Notes: generated by a model from the sequence alone, not told the origin. Numbered from the stretch's first letter, positions 15,741-25,351 are shown. The stretch: DNA of 61,308 nt from Mariniblastus sp. (GCA_023300235.1 JALZWN010000039.1:1-61308); one strand, 5' to 3'. Made by a program: numbers and translations.

Positions 15741-15971
15741 TTAGTGCGAGTCAGATCCTGACATAGCTTCTTTGCCAGCGTCCATGGTCTTATCCATGGC
15801 TTCTTTGCCAGCTTCCATGGTTTTATCCATCGCTTCTTTGCCAGCTTCGGCGGCTCCCTCAACTATATCCGAAACAGGATTTTCAATTGCAGCTTCGCCA
15901 CAGCCTGTAACGAAGAAACAAGATGCGGCCAAGAGCATAGCCATTGAAACTTTTGAAAGTAATTTAGTCAT
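15741..15971 (-). CDS. Small repeat-containing lipoprotein
   Basis: This 76-residue protein has a type II signal peptide with lipobox V-T-G-C. After Cys the mature part is short, charged and helical. It includes the repeated unit E-A-G-K-E-A-M-D-K-T-M in near-tandem copies, of the kind seen in amphipathic structural lipoproteins. I choose the inner ATG at 15971 because an AGGA sits 9 nt upstream of it. The outer ATG (15980) would abut that AGGA directly. Function is unknown; a role in envelope structure or stress is only a guess. It stands alone, transcribed opposite to its neighbours, with a strong terminator behind it. Confidence 0.75.
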   Translation of the reverse strand: MTKLLSKVSMAMLLAASCFFVTGCGEAAIENPVSDIVEGAAEAGKEAMDKTMEAGKEAMDKTMDAGKEAMSGSDSH

Positions 15972-15980
15972 AGAATTCAT

Positions 15981-16496
15981 TCCTATTAGAAGGTTAAAAA
16001 AATCAAACAGAGTTCAATTTGTGATTCGAAATCCACCGAGCGCTCAAGCGATACTCCAAGAGCTCAGGTTTTAAAACGTCGTTATCCTAAGGCATCATGA
16101 TAGTTAATGCCAAGAATCAGGTTGACATTTTGTTAGTAAAATCTGCCGCTCGAACAAAACTGGCTTGAACAGTTTACCTGACCAGCAGTCCGGTCCGCCC
16201 ATCCACTACAACCCGCCCTCTCAAGCACGACGCAGCTCGGTTTGTTTTCAAATTCCGGCTGCAACGAAGCGGTTATTCGGCGTTAGGCTTCGGTTCTTGC
16301 CAAAAATCCTACGCCAGAACCGCCAACTATATCACTTGGTTCGTACCGTGCCGCAACCGCCGCCAGAACCCACCGTTTCGAAGATTTCAGACCAGCTACC
16401 AACCTGAATCCAGAACGATCGAAATTAATTAGTAAGACAACCAACATTCGGCCCTCAAATACACATTGAACGAACCATTAATTTCTGGAGACTCCG
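15981..16496. other. Intergenic region between divergent genes
   Basis: This gap of about 515 bp between the lipoprotein and msrAB should hold both promoters. I see no repeat, RNA gene or convincing ORF in it. Confidence 0.6.
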
Positions 16497-17660
16497 ATGC
16501 GATTGAAAACCGCGTTACTTACATTAACTCTCGGCCTTTCGGTATTCCTGATTGCCGCTGCGACTTGGGCGATTCCTGCTCCTGAAAAGAAGCCGGTTCC
16601 GGCTAACGCCAAACTCGAATCGGCAGTCTTTGCCGGCGGATGCTTTTGGTGTGTCGAGGCGAACTTTGAAAAAGTCGATGGCGTGATCGAAGTCTTCTCC
16701 GGCTACACCGGCGGGCACAAAGAAAACCCGACCTACCAAGAAGTTTGCAGCCACACGACCGGGCATGTCGAAGCGATCAAAGTCACCTACGACAGCAACC
16801 AAATTTCCTACAGCGATCTACTGGAAGTCTTCTGGCGATCGGCGGATCCTACCGATGCCGGTGGGCAGTTCGTCGACCGTGGCGAACCCTATACTTCGGC
16901 CATCTTCGTCGCGAACAAATCACAACGAAAAATCGCCACCGCGTCCAAACAACGCCTGGCAGAATCCGGACGATTTAAAAAAACAATCATCACCCCAATC
17001 CGCGACGCAGCCAAGTTCTATGTCGCTGAAGACTATCACCAAGATTACTACCACACCCACCCACTTGAGTACAAAGCTTATCGCGTGGGTTCGGGCCGCG
17101 ATCAATTCATCGCCAAAATCTGGGGCAACGATGCTCACTACCAAGTTCCTAAAAAAGAACACAAAGCCGAATCGATGGCTCAGTCAACTTGGTCGGACAA
17201 ACCCAAATCGGCCTTCAAAAAACCAACCGCAGCCACACTAAAGCAGCAGCTGACCAGACTGCAGTTTCAAGTCACACAACACGAAGGCACCGAGAGTCCA
17301 TTCAGGAATGAGTTTTGGAACGAGAAGCGTCAAGGGATTTTCGTCGACATTGTTTCCGGCGAACCACTCTTCAGTTCAAAAGACAAATTCGCTTCGGGCA
17401 CTGGCTGGCCTTCGTTCACTCGCCCGATCGTCGGTGCAAACATTGTCGAAAAAGTAGACAGCAAACTATATTCCACACGAACCGAAGTTCGCTCGAAGCA
17501 TGCTGACTCACACTTGGGACATGTTTTTAACGACGGCCCGAAACCCACCGGCTTGCGATACTGCATCAACTCGGCCTCGATGGAGTTTATTCCCGCAGAA
17601 GCGCTAGAGCAAAAGGGTTACGGGCACTTTAAGGAGCAATTTGGATCGAGAGCACCGTAA
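16497..17660 (+). CDS. msrAB: Exported methionine sulfoxide reductase MsrA-MsrB fusion
   Basis: This 387-residue bifunctional enzyme would repair both methionine sulfoxide diastereomers in exported proteins. A signal peptide (about 1-28, ending A-W-A) is followed by MsrA (about 42-205). Its catalytic C49 lies in G-G-C-F-W-C, with the G-Y-T-G-G and Y-H-Q-D-Y-Y motifs. MsrB (about 260-385) shows G-T-G-W-P-S-F, the [10 protein letters not shown] block and catalytic C356 in L-R-Y-C-I-N-S. The two C-x-x-C zinc motifs of many MsrB proteins are missing, as in the zinc-free subgroup. A ggag ribosome site precedes ATG 16497. Confidence 0.92.
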   Translation: MRLKTALLTLTLGLSVFLIAAATWAIPAPEKKPVPANAKLESAVFAGGCFWCVEANFEKVDGVIEVFSGYTGGHKENPTYQEVCSHTTGHVEAIKVTYDSNQISYSDLLEVFWRSADPTDAGGQFVDRGEPYTSAIFVANKSQRKIATASKQRLAESGRFKKTIITPIRDAAKFYVAEDYHQDYYHTHPLEYKAYRVGSGRDQFIAKIWGNDAHYQVPKKEHKAESMAQSTWSDKPKSAFKKPTAATLKQQLTRLQFQVTQHEGTESPFRNEFWNEKRQGIFVDIVSGEPLFSSKDKFASGTGWPSFTRPIVGANIVEKVDSKLYSTRTEVRSKHADSHLGHVFNDGPKPTGLRYCINSASMEFIPAEALEQKGYGHFKEQFGSRAP

Positions 17661-17827
17661 ATCAAAAGTAGGTTCTCGTCCTAACCAGCGTATTAAGGTA
17701 CAACTGCGACTGGCACTTAAGTCAAAGTGACCTAATACAAGACGATGTTAAAACCGAATCTGTCGCTCGTTCCTATAGCCTGGATCTTCCCCGCGATGCA
17801 GCAGATTACAACGAAAGGAGTGGTGGT

Positions 17828-18433
17828 TTGTCGACTGTAAACCAAGACAATTGGGTCGATCGCCTAAAATCCGACGACGATGTTCGAGACCGGGCGATAC
17901 AAGAATTGAGGGCCATCCTGCTACGAGGCCTGACAGCGACTTGCCGAAGTCGCTACGGAAACAAAGTTAGCCCCGAAGACGTCGTTCAAGATGCACTTCT
18001 AAAAGTGCTCGACAAAATCGACACCTTCGAAGGTCGTAGTAAGTTTACGACTTGGGCAATGACAATTGCGGTTCGAGTTGCGATCAGCGAGATGCGCCGA
18101 AAACACTTTCGCGATATCTCGATGAACGACTTGCTCAATGACAGTATGAAGTTTGAAGTGGCCGCCGACCCAAGCCCCGAGCCTGGAGAGGAAGAACAGA
18201 AAACTGGAATTTTATCCACACTTCAAGAACTGATCGAAAGTAAGCTGACCGATAAGCAAAAAGATGCCGTTCATAGTTTACTCAACGGAATGCCGGTGGA
18301 AGTCTTTGCCGAAAAGACAGGCAGCAACCGCAACGCGGTATACAAACTTGTTCATGATGCTCGAGTCAAACTCAAGCAAGGATTTGAACAGGCGGGTTAC
18401 CAAGCGGAAGACATCAAAGCATTGTTTGCATAA
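17828..18433 (+). CDS. RNA polymerase sigma factor, ECF-like sigma-70 family
   Basis: This 201-residue factor has a sigma-70 region 2 at about 50-105 (D-V-V-Q-D-A-L-L-K-V-L, F-T-T-W-A-M-T-I-A-V-R). Region 4 lies at about 140-190 (L-T-D-K-Q-K-D-A-V-H, followed by an A-E-K-T-G-S-N-R-N-A-V-Y-K-L helix-turn-helix). A TTG start at 17828 is supported by a strong aaggag about 8 nt upstream. No ATG gives as good a fit. The following gene, 14 bp downstream, encodes a small Cys/His protein that looks like an anti-sigma factor, so the pair is probably one regulated unit. The target regulon is unknown. Confidence 0.87.
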   Translation: MSTVNQDNWVDRLKSDDDVRDRAIQELRAILLRGLTATCRSRYGNKVSPEDVVQDALLKVLDKIDTFEGRSKFTTWAMTIAVRVAISEMRRKHFRDISMNDLLNDSMKFEVAADPSPEPGEEEQKTGILSTLQELIESKLTDKQKDAVHSLLNGMPVEVFAEKTGSNRNAVYKLVHDARVKLKQGFEQAGYQAEDIKALFA

Positions 18434-18447
18434 GGAGTAATAAAGAA

Positions 18448-18687
18448 ATGACATCACTAGACAAAAATCAAATTCAAACGCTCATCGGCTTGGTTACTAC
18501 AACCCAACCAGACCAACTTAACTGCGACGATTGCTTTGGCCAAATTGCAGAATTCGCCGAATACGCCTTGGAAGACCGCGAGCTTACCGAGGGAATGAAA
18601 ATCGTCCAACAACACCTGTCCCAATGCCCTTGTTGCAAAGGTGAATACGAAGCATTGCTGGATGCCATGCAGGAACTAACAGCTTAA
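18448..18687 (+). CDS. Small zinc-finger protein, putative anti-sigma factor
   Basis: This 79-residue soluble protein contains C-D-D-C near residue 27 and H-L-S-Q-C-P-C-C near residue 52. The H-x-x-x-C-x-x-C arrangement is that of the putative zinc-finger (zf-HC2) anti-sigma domain. There is no transmembrane segment, so it would act in the cytoplasm, for instance as a redox- or metal-responsive anti-sigma. Start ATG 18448 has aaggag about 10 nt upstream, and the gene is close behind the sigma factor gene. Confidence is high that it is a gene and moderate for its role. Confidence 0.72.
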   Translation: MTSLDKNQIQTLIGLVTTTQPDQLNCDDCFGQIAEFAEYALEDRELTEGMKIVQQHLSQCPCCKGEYEALLDAMQELTA

Positions 18688-19369
18688 GCGCAGATCTTAT
18701 CTCACCACGTTTTTGACCGACGCATTTTTTATTCTGTCGCGAAGCCTTGAGACCACCACGAAGTACTCAGCATGCTCAGATTTGAGCCGCGACGATGATG
18801 AGTCATTGGTCACAGATTTACAATCACTGAAATCCGTGGCCGACAACTCCCGCTCAAAACGAACCTCCAATCTGCCCGCCAAGCCAAGCACCTCCCCGAT
18901 CTGCCAGCTAAAACCGGTGTTTTTTATATAAAACGACACGATTGCCCCACATTCTGGGTGTTTTTCGCTATCGCGCTGCTACAGTTCTTCCGTCGGCATC
19001 GCCGGCCGAACAACTCACCGGCAACAAGCAAGTGGTGCGAATTGTAATTCGCGGTATCCGGGCAAGAGAAATCAGACTCTCGACGTTTGATTTGAGTTTT
19101 TAGTATTACGGTAGCTGATTCCGAATCCGGCTGATTGAACACGCGTTCGACTGAACGCACGCTCAAACCTTGGATTCTGTATCACGTTGATCGATTCCGG
19201 GCCGAGACCTGAAGCATCGACAACCTCCGCCTGCATCTAGCAGGCAATACTTCGCCGCCTTCTTGTTTGGCCGAAGTCTCGGATGCCCAACAGGACGTCC
19301 GACCCCATTGGCGTATTTGCGCGACCATTTTAGCGGTCCGTGTGCGCACGAACTTTCTGGAACAACACC
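18688..19369. other. 682-bp intergenic region / long leader of the helicase gene
   Basis: Contains copy C of the about 60-bp repeat (about 18703-18771) at its start. The remainder has no gene I can support. Such a long upstream region before a DEAD-box helicase gene would fit a structured leader, but I see no defined riboswitch. Confidence 0.55.
18703..18771. repeat. About 60-bp intergenic repeat family, copy C
   Basis: Reads tttttgaccgacgcattttt, then ctgtcgcgaagc, then a distal cagcat-like end. It is the most diverged of the four copies and has a short insertion before its distal end. Confidence 0.6.
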
Positions 19370-20791
19370 TTGAAAACTTTTTCTGAACTGAAGCTGATTG
19401 AACCGATCGAACAATCACTACGCGAACAAAATTACGAAACCCCCACCCCGATCCAAGCCCAAACCATCCCGTTTGCACTCGAAGGCAAAGACATCCTTGG
19501 CTGTGCTCAAACCGGAACCGGTAAAACCGCAGCCTTCTCGCTGCCGCTGCTGGACTACTTAGGCGGCGAAACCGTAAAAGCCAAACGCGGCAAACCACAA
19601 GGATTAATCCTCGCTCCCACACGAGAACTGGCCATTCAAATCGCCGACAGCCTGAAGGTTTATGGCAAGCACCTGAAGTTGAAAACAACACTGATTTTTG
19701 GTGGCGTGAATCAAAACAATCAGGTCCGCGAAATGAACCGCGGTGCTCACATCGTCGTGGCAACGCCAGGTCGCTTGATTGACTTGATGAACCAAGGCCA
19801 TGTCAACTTAAGCGAACTTGAAATTTTCATCTTGGATGAAGCCGACCGTATGTTGGACATGGGATTTTTGCCGGACCTCAAACGGATCATCCGCGAACTC
19901 CCCAACAATCGACAGTCGATGTTCTTTAGTGCAACCATGGCACCCAAGATCGTCGAACTGGCCAACGAACTGTTGTACGAACCCATTTCAGTGAATGTGG
20001 CTCCCAAAGAAACGACCGTCAAAAACATCAAACAAGAATTGATGTACTGTGATCGTGGCGATAAGCCCGGCATGCTTCTGGAGATTGTCGAACGCGACGA
20101 AGTGGAAAGCGTCATCGTATTCACACGAACCAAACGCGGCGCCAACGTGGTCGCTCGACGCTTGGAACAAGCGGGCGTCGGAGCAGCGATCATCCACGGT
20201 GGAAAATCACAGAACGCTCGACAACGAGCACTCGCGGCGTTTCGTAAAGGTCAAGTCAGAGTCATGGTCGCGACCGACGTGGCCGCTCGCGGGATCGACA
20301 TCGATAACGTAACTCACGTAGTGAATTACGATTTGCCCAACGAAGCCGAAGCTTACGTTCACCGGATCGGCCGGACGGGTCGAGCGGGCGCGACCGGGAC
20401 GGCGATCTCGTTCTGTGCGGGCGACGAACTGGATTATCTATGGGATATCGAAAAACTAATCGGCAACGAGATCCCTCGGGATCCGGATTCGGTCGAGCCT
20501 GAATACATGCCGCCGAAAAAACCCGGCGGCGGACGCCGAGGCGGCGGTGGCAATCGTGGCGGTGGTGGTGGCGGCGGAATGCGCCGACAAGGCTCAGGTG
20601 GAGGAGGAGGCGGTTCCAAGAACAGTCGCTCGAGCAGCAGCAAGCGTCGCGGCGGCAGCGGTTCAGCCAAAGCATCCGGAAGTGGCGGCGGGCGCAGTGG
20701 TGCTCGTACCAAGACGACTGGCGGTGGTGGCAAGCCAAAATCCAAACGCCCCGGCAAGAACGCTCGTAATCGAGTTAAGAGCGCCAGCTAA
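19370..20791 (+). CDS. DEAD-box ATP-dependent RNA helicase with RGG-type tail
   Basis: This helicase of about 473 residues would unwind RNA duplexes in the cytoplasm. Seen in order are the Q motif (T-P-I-Q-A-Q-T-I-P), motif I A-Q-T-G-T-G-K-T, P-T-R-E-L-A, T-P-G-R, motif II D-E-A-D, motif III S-A-T and motif VI H-R-I-G-R-T-G-R-A-G. The last 100 or so residues are a Gly/Arg/Ser/Lys-rich disordered tail, as in RhlE-like proteins, that probably binds RNA. I prefer TTG 19370 because the protein then begins L/M-K-T-F-S-E-L, as homologs do; GTG 19340 would add ten residues. A terminator follows. Confidence 0.9.
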   Translation: MKTFSELKLIEPIEQSLREQNYETPTPIQAQTIPFALEGKDILGCAQTGTGKTAAFSLPLLDYLGGETVKAKRGKPQGLILAPTRELAIQIADSLKVYGKHLKLKTTLIFGGVNQNNQVREMNRGAHIVVATPGRLIDLMNQGHVNLSELEIFILDEADRMLDMGFLPDLKRIIRELPNNRQSMFFSATMAPKIVELANELLYEPISVNVAPKETTVKNIKQELMYCDRGDKPGMLLEIVERDEVESVIVFTRTKRGANVVARRLEQAGVGAAIIHGGKSQNARQRALAAFRKGQVRVMVATDVAARGIDIDNVTHVVNYDLPNEAEAYVHRIGRTGRAGATGTAISFCAGDELDYLWDIEKLIGNEIPRDPDSVEPEYMPPKKPGGGRRGGGGNRGGGGGGGMRRQGSGGGGGGSKNSRSSSSKRRGGSGSAKASGSGGGRSGARTKTTGGGGKPKSKRPGKNARNRVKSAS

Positions 20792-20811
20792 ATCGGCAGG
20801 TTAACAAAATC

Positions 20812-20852
20812 AAAAAACGCAGTTTGAGGAATTCTCATGCTGCGTTTTTTTT
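20812..20852 (+). terminator. Rho-independent terminator of the helicase gene
   Basis: The arms aaaaaacgcag and ctgcgtttttttt enclose an inner tgag/ctca palindrome. It lies about 20 bp after the helicase stop and ends in a run of eight T. Confidence 0.85.
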
Positions 20853-20863
20853 GCGCAAAACGT

Positions 20864-20897
20864 GTCAGTCGAATTTAAAAACGGACACGCCTTCTCG
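20864..20897 (-). repeat. 34-bp repeat encoding an REGVSV-F-KFD tail, copy 1
   Basis: It matches 22817-22850 at 33 of 34 positions. Read on the minus strand it gives R-E-G-V-S-V-F-K-F-D followed by TGA. The upstream minus-strand frame (to about 21083) is short and has no recognisable domain, so this copy is probably a remnant or a repeat rather than the end of a working gene. Confidence 0.75.
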
Positions 20898-21195
20898 CGT
20901 AAGATAAGTCGAACTCGCCAACTGCGTCCCAATCGTAGCACTTACTAATTGCAATAGGTTTGTCTTCGCAAGCAAAGACGTGATCTGCTTCTTCAAAGTC
21001 GTCGCGCGATGCAGACTTTCTTCCGGTAAATTTAAAATTGCTTCCAATATCCGCCCTCGGGACACGAATACGCTCGGCATCAAAGATCCACATCTGCTAG
21101 ATTTCCCCTTTCAACCACAAGTCACCGCCCGTCCGGTTCCGGTCATTGATGTAAGAACCGAGTCACGCCCGCCTCCCCCCAGACAAGCCGACCTT

Positions 21196-22788
21196 ATGTT
21201 CCGAGTCAATTTCCTGCTGTTGATTACCTTCGTGCTAACGCTACCGATCTGCTGTGCCACGGCACAAGAGAGCACGGCATCACCAGACACGTCTTCCTTC
21301 GCCCAATATTCGTTTACCTTAAATCAAGATGGACGAGTAACTTGGACACTCGAAGATTCGACCGGAGCGGCTCTCGATTTTGCCCCAGACGAACAGCGCA
21401 GGATTCTCCGTGAAATCTGTTTTCCCAAAGCACTCGAGCGAGCCGAAGCAGGAAAAACCCCGGACCTATGGACGGTTGGTTATTTCTATATCAATGGCGA
21501 CATCATCGAAAAAGATCTGGATGCGGCTGGAGTTGCTTTCCGCCGAGGGTTGAAATTCGATCGCCCTCAAGGATTTCTTTTTCTCGCCGGCGTGTATCAC
21601 CTAACCGCATTGGCGGAAGAACGCGAAGATTATTTCCAACAAGCCAATGACATGTACCTCGAAGCACTTGCGGCGAACTTGGACGTTCCTGCTGCCAGTA
21701 TAATTCCACTGGCAGGCACCTACGTCGGCGGATGGTATGGAGTAAAAGTGGATTTGGAGAAAGCGGACAAACTGCTTACCGAGGCTCAAAAAGCGCATCC
21801 CGAAGATCCTCTCGTCCAACTCGCAATTGCCAAACTACGCTACCATCAAAAACGATATTCCGAGGCCATCGATTCAGCAGAGATCGCGCAGCAAGGCTTA
21901 GTCGATCTACCGGAACAGTTTTTAAAGGCGCGATCTTACAAGTTTGCATCCGCATTGCGTGGCGGGATGATTTCTAGGATTGATGCGAAAGAGTTCATGA
22001 GCATGGGCTTAACCGCACCTGGAATGTCGGATCTAACAGGGTCTTTGGCATGGACGATTCTGGCGATTTTCTTTTTGGCTTTTTTAATCCTGCTCTGGCG
22101 CACCCGGCGATCATGGACCAAAGAACCTCGAAAGGGACCAGGAATCAGACTAACGCTGTGCTGGATTTTAGTCGCTATTTTCGGGGTTGGGATAGGATTC
22201 ATCATCACGCTGCCCGGACTCGACAACCTACTTGGCCGCTGGATCGGGGCCATTGTAATACTCGTCGCCTGTCTTATCGCGGTGTTCTTCGGAGGCTGGC
22301 AACGTTACTTCGGACCAGCCCCGATCTGTACTGGACGAAAAGGTTTTCTAATCGGCTTAGCGATCATCGTCGGCTGTATCGTGGGGCAACTGCTGGTCAC
22401 GCTTGGGTACCAAGAGATCTACAAACTAGTCATGGGAAAAGCTCCGGACCAACAGCTCGTAACGCTTTTCATGAAGAGCGAAAATTTGTGGCAACTTGCC
22501 GGCATCCTGTTCATCGTGGGAATCGCGATTCCGTTTTACGAAGAAGTCTTGTTCCGCGGTTTTCTGTTTGATTCGGTGAACCGTCGCTGGGGATCCATCA
22601 CCGCGTTTGTCGTCAGTTCGGTCGTTTTTGCCGTTGTCCACGGCCCCGTCTATGCGGTGCCGCTGATGTTCCTTGCCTTTGCTCTCGGCTGGGCTCGCAT
22701 GAAAACGGGGAACCTGAAAATGAGTTTCCTCATTCACGCTGCGAACAATTCTTTTGCGACTCTTCTGATGTACTTTGGTTCGCCCTGA
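21196..22788 (+). CDS. Exported TPR-like domain fused to CPBP intramembrane protease
   Basis: This 530-residue membrane protein begins with a signal peptide (about 1-25, ending A-T-A-Q). An extracytoplasmic helical-repeat region with TPR-like character follows (about 60-270). The second half holds about eight membrane helices and the CPBP (CAAX protease / bacteriocin-processing) signature. That signature is E449-E450-x-x-x-R454 in F-Y-E-E-V-L-F-R-G, then V-V-H-G and H-A-A-N-N. These glutamates and histidines form the metal or catalytic site of the family. ATG 21196 is chosen because it begins the signal peptide; upstream codons in frame lack coding character. The substrate is unknown. Confidence 0.82.
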   Translation: MFRVNFLLLITFVLTLPICCATAQESTASPDTSSFAQYSFTLNQDGRVTWTLEDSTGAALDFAPDEQRRILREICFPKALERAEAGKTPDLWTVGYFYINGDIIEKDLDAAGVAFRRGLKFDRPQGFLFLAGVYHLTALAEEREDYFQQANDMYLEALAANLDVPAASIIPLAGTYVGGWYGVKVDLEKADKLLTEAQKAHPEDPLVQLAIAKLRYHQKRYSEAIDSAEIAQQGLVDLPEQFLKARSYKFASALRGGMISRIDAKEFMSMGLTAPGMSDLTGSLAWTILAIFFLAFLILLWRTRRSWTKEPRKGPGIRLTLCWILVAIFGVGIGFIITLPGLDNLLGRWIGAIVILVACLIAVFFGGWQRYFGPAPICTGRKGFLIGLAIIVGCIVGQLLVTLGYQEIYKLVMGKAPDQQLVTLFMKSENLWQLAGILFIVGIAIPFYEEVLFRGFLFDSVNRRWGSITAFVVSSVVFAVVHGPVYAVPLMFLAFALGWARMKTGNLKMSFLIHAANNSFATLLMYFGSP

Positions 22789-22816
22789 GCAGCCAAATTC
22801 GTGTTCATACACACCC

Positions 22817-22850
22817 GTCAGTCGAATTTCAAAACGGACACGCCTTCTCG
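22817..22850 (-). repeat. 34-bp repeat encoding an REGVSV-L-KFD tail, copy 2
   Basis: This copy forms the last codons and stop of the minus-strand glycine-rich protein gene. It matches the copy at 20864-20897 at all but one base. Confidence 0.85.
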
Positions 22851-23603
22851 TGGAAGAGCATCCTTCGCGGGTTCGGTCGCGGTTTTTAAAGCTTCGACTG
22901 GCGTGGACGACGGTTGGCGTGCGACATCAAATTGAGTTTGCGGTACGACGTTTTGAACCGATGGAGATGGGATAAAGATTGGCGCTGGTGATACAGGAAC
23001 GTTCGTTATTGCGTTGGCAGGAAATGCAGCAGGCGCAGTCACCACACCGGCAGCGACTGGCACTTGCTGGAACCCAGGAGCGATTTGGTTTGGCTGAGCA
23101 ACATAAGCTGGTTGGTTGCCATAAACGACTGGCACTTGTTGAAAAGGGACACTGGGCTGAACCACTTGAGTCGCAGGGAAATTCGGATTGTAAATCCGAC
23201 CGACTTGGAAACCATTGCCATTGCCGTACTGAACCCCTGACTGAGGCGTGCCAACACGAGCGCCTTCACCACCACCAATTCGAACACCCGCGTTGGTTGT
23301 ACCGTATCTCAATACTTGGCCACCACCAAATTGAATTCCAGCATTTGAAGTACCGTATCGCACGCCTTGTCCGCCACCGTATTGCACCCCGGCGTTGGGC
23401 GGACCAAGTCGCAATCCCTGGCCACCACCCAGCTGAACGCCGTAGCCGCCACCGATCGTCAAGCCTTGCCCGCCACCAACGCCAATACCGAACGGACCAC
23501 CGAGTTGAACTCGGCGTTGGGCTTGAGCTGATTCGCTGGAAACAGCCATCCCAAGGACCGACATAACAACAGTCGCTACTAAATACGTTCTTCGATTTAA
23601 CAT
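22818..23603 (-). CDS. Exported glycine-rich repeat protein with REGVSVLKFD C-terminus
   Basis: This 261-residue protein has a signal peptide (about 1-27, ending S-A-Q-A-Q). The next part (about 30-130) is built of about 15-20-residue Gly-rich repeats of the form G-G-G-Q-G-x-R-x-G-x-x-N-A-G-V-Q-Y. A Pro/Val/Gln-rich segment (about 130-220) and a charged C-terminus follow. The final ten residues are encoded by a dispersed 34-bp sequence. The gggtgg-like repetitive composition suggests a structural or surface role, but no known family is recognised. ATG 23603 is chosen because it starts the signal peptide and has gaaggtga upstream; an in-frame start further upstream lacks this. Confidence 0.7.
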   Translation of the reverse strand: MLNRRTYLVATVVMSVLGMAVSSESAQAQRRVQLGGPFGIGVGGGQGLTIGGGYGVQLGGGQGLRLGPPNAGVQYGGGQGVRYGTSNAGIQFGGGQVLRYGTTNAGVRIGGGEGARVGTPQSGVQYGNGNGFQVGRIYNPNFPATQVVQPSVPFQQVPVVYGNQPAYVAQPNQIAPGFQQVPVAAGVVTAPAAFPANAITNVPVSPAPIFIPSPSVQNVVPQTQFDVARQPSSTPVEALKTATEPAKDALPREGVSVLKFD

Positions 23604-23882
23604 TGGTTCACCTTCAGTCACGGAGTATTTCAAGCGCCCATTCAGATCATCGTTTGACCCCAGGCGGCAGTTGCAGATCGGCAATCATATCGTCAGCCAA
23701 GTGATATTGTTACCAGTGATGGCCGTGCAAATTTGAAGGAAACCTGAAGGAAATTTGTTGGAGGCCGCCGATCATCTAAAAGGATTGTGAAAACTCTGCA
23801 AGAGTTGTGAAAACGTAGAAAAGCCCAACTGTGCATCTTCAATGCTAAGTTTTCTGAGCAAAGCTCTACGCTGTCGATCCAC

Positions 23883-25154
23883 TTACTGGATCGGCATGTC
23901 TTCTTGTTCTGAGAAATCATCCGCTGGTTCCAGCTCAATCGGTGGCATCGGATCTTCAAAGTGCTCCCACGACTCAGGGCCGAGCTCAAATTCTTCATCC
24001 GTAAGTAGACAGCTTGTAAGCACTCGCGTCACGTGTTCTTGGTTGAGATTCTGACCAATGAAAACCAACTCCTGCTGGCGATCCCCGTACTTGTGAATCA
24101 TGCGGGCCTCAATCTCTGCCAGGACTTCTTCGTCTTCAGGCCAAGACTCTTCGGGAGCTGATGCCCACCAAAATCCTGCGGGTTCAAGCAGGACAGAACA
24201 ACCCGCTTGCGACCAGTTGTAAGCCCAATCATGGCGAGAAGCGATCCACGCCACCCCTTTGCTTCTCAAGACATTATGGAAAAGCCCAGTTTCCATGTCA
24301 TCACCGATTGCGTCCCAAATTCGCTGAGGGTGAAACGGACGGTCGCTGCGAAACAGGAAGTCCGAAATGCCGTACTCTTCGGTTTCGGGTTCTTCTTCTC
24401 CGCGGGCAATGGCAAGCCAATCGGATGACATTTCTTGGGCTTCATCCAACTTGAACCGGCCTGTGCCAAGGATGGATTCCAGTGGCACATGACTTTTGGT
24501 GGATTCAAGAACCGTCGCGGTACTGTTCAACTTATTGATGATCTTTTTGATCAGCCCAACTTGTTCTTCCGACACCAAATCTGTTTTGTTGACGATAATA
24601 ACATTTGCAAACTCGATTTGGTCCACCAGCAAATCCACGATATTTCGATCGTCTTCCTCGCTGAGCCCCATGCTGCGATCATTCAGATCGTCCCACGAAC
24701 CGAAGTCTTTGAGAAAGTTCGCTGCGTCGACAACCGTTACCATCGTGTCGAGATCGGCGACACTGGACAAGCTACCGCCATCCTCATCTTCAAAGGTGAA
24801 GGTTTCCGCGACCGGCATTGGCTCGCTGATTCCGGTTGATTCAATCAACAAGTAGTCGAAGCGGTTTTCTTCGGCCAGTCGTTTGACTTCGATCAAAAGA
24901 TCTTCACGGAGCGTGCAACAGATACAACCGTTTGACATCTCAACTAGCTGCTCTTCGGTTCTTGAGAGCTGAGCGTTGCCATCGCGGACCAGTGCGGCGT
25001 CCACGTTGACTTCGCTCATGTCGTTAACGATGACCGCGACCTTCAATCCGTCTCGGTTGGCGAGAATGTAATTGAGCAGCGTCGTTTTACCTGCTCCCAG
25101 AAATCCGCTAAGTACCGTTACGGGCAGTTTATTCGAGGGTGAACTAGAAATCAT
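23883..25154 (-). CDS. CobW/COG0523-family GTPase, probable zinc metallochaperone
   Basis: This 423-residue G3E-family GTPase has Walker [11 protein letters not shown], the metal-binding motif G-C77-I-C79-C80, E-S-T-G-I-S-E-P and the nucleotide-specificity motif N-K-T-D. A CobW C-terminal domain follows, with an [11 protein letters not shown] block and a long acidic end. Members insert or deliver zinc, cobalt or iron; the C-x-C-C motif and the family's YjiA/ZigA branch favour zinc. Start ATG 25154 gives M-I-S-S-S before the P-loop. A near-perfect palindrome about 75 bp upstream (25227-25247) could be its operator. Confidence 0.88.
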   Translation of the reverse strand: MISSSPSNKLPVTVLSGFLGAGKTTLLNYILANRDGLKVAVIVNDMSEVNVDAALVRDGNAQLSRTEEQLVEMSNGCICCTLREDLLIEVKRLAEENRFDYLLIESTGISEPMPVAETFTFEDEDGGSLSSVADLDTMVTVVDAANFLKDFGSWDDLNDRSMGLSEEDDRNIVDLLVDQIEFANVIIVNKTDLVSEEQVGLIKKIINKLNSTATVLESTKSHVPLESILGTGRFKLDEAQEMSSDWLAIARGEEEPETEEYGISDFLFRSDRPFHPQRIWDAIGDDMETGLFHNVLRSKGVAWIASRHDWAYNWSQAGCSVLLEPAGFWWASAPEESWPEDEEVLAEIEARMIHKYGDRQQELVFIGQNLNQEHVTRVLTSCLLTDEEFELGPESWEHFEDPMPPIELEPADDFSEQEDMPIQ

Positions 25155-25226
25155 CGTAGACGGTTCCGCATTGAGTATTAGAGCGTGCCAATAGGCTTCT
25201 GGCATTCAAGACGGAGCAATATACCC

Positions 25227-25247
25227 ACATGCAATCAGATTGCAAGT
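25227..25247. promoter_or_regulatory. Palindromic operator candidate upstream of the CobW-type gene
   Basis: The central 15 bp tgcaatc-a-gattgca is a perfect 7-1-7 palindrome. The flanks extend it to 21 bp with one mismatch. The layout is Fur/Zur-like and the gene behind it is a probable metal chaperone, so a Zur-type site is a reasonable inference. Confidence 0.45.
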
Positions 25248-25273
25248 GCATCACTGGGACAATTGGAAATCAG

Positions 25274-25351
25274 CCACGGATGCACACTGATAGATACGGA
25301 TTTCTAAGCGTGCATCGGTGTTGATCGGTGTGCATCGGTGGTTTCAAATTC
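25274..25351. repeat. Inverted repeat of the ccacggatgcacac family
   Basis: ccacggatgcaca at the left pairs with tgtgcatcggtgg at the right, with one mismatch. Related blocks occur near 10655-10682 (cacggatcaacacggatttc) and at 27857-27883 (ccacggatgcacactgatag). Confidence 0.75.

Noticed and set aside
16165-16407. 80-residue ORF upstream of msrAB
   Set aside because: Pro/Arg-rich random-looking translation without a start signal or family match.
20865-21083. Minus-strand 72-residue protein gene
   Set aside because: Only its last 10 residues resemble anything, and that match is explained by a dispersed 34-bp repeat. No start signal or domain.
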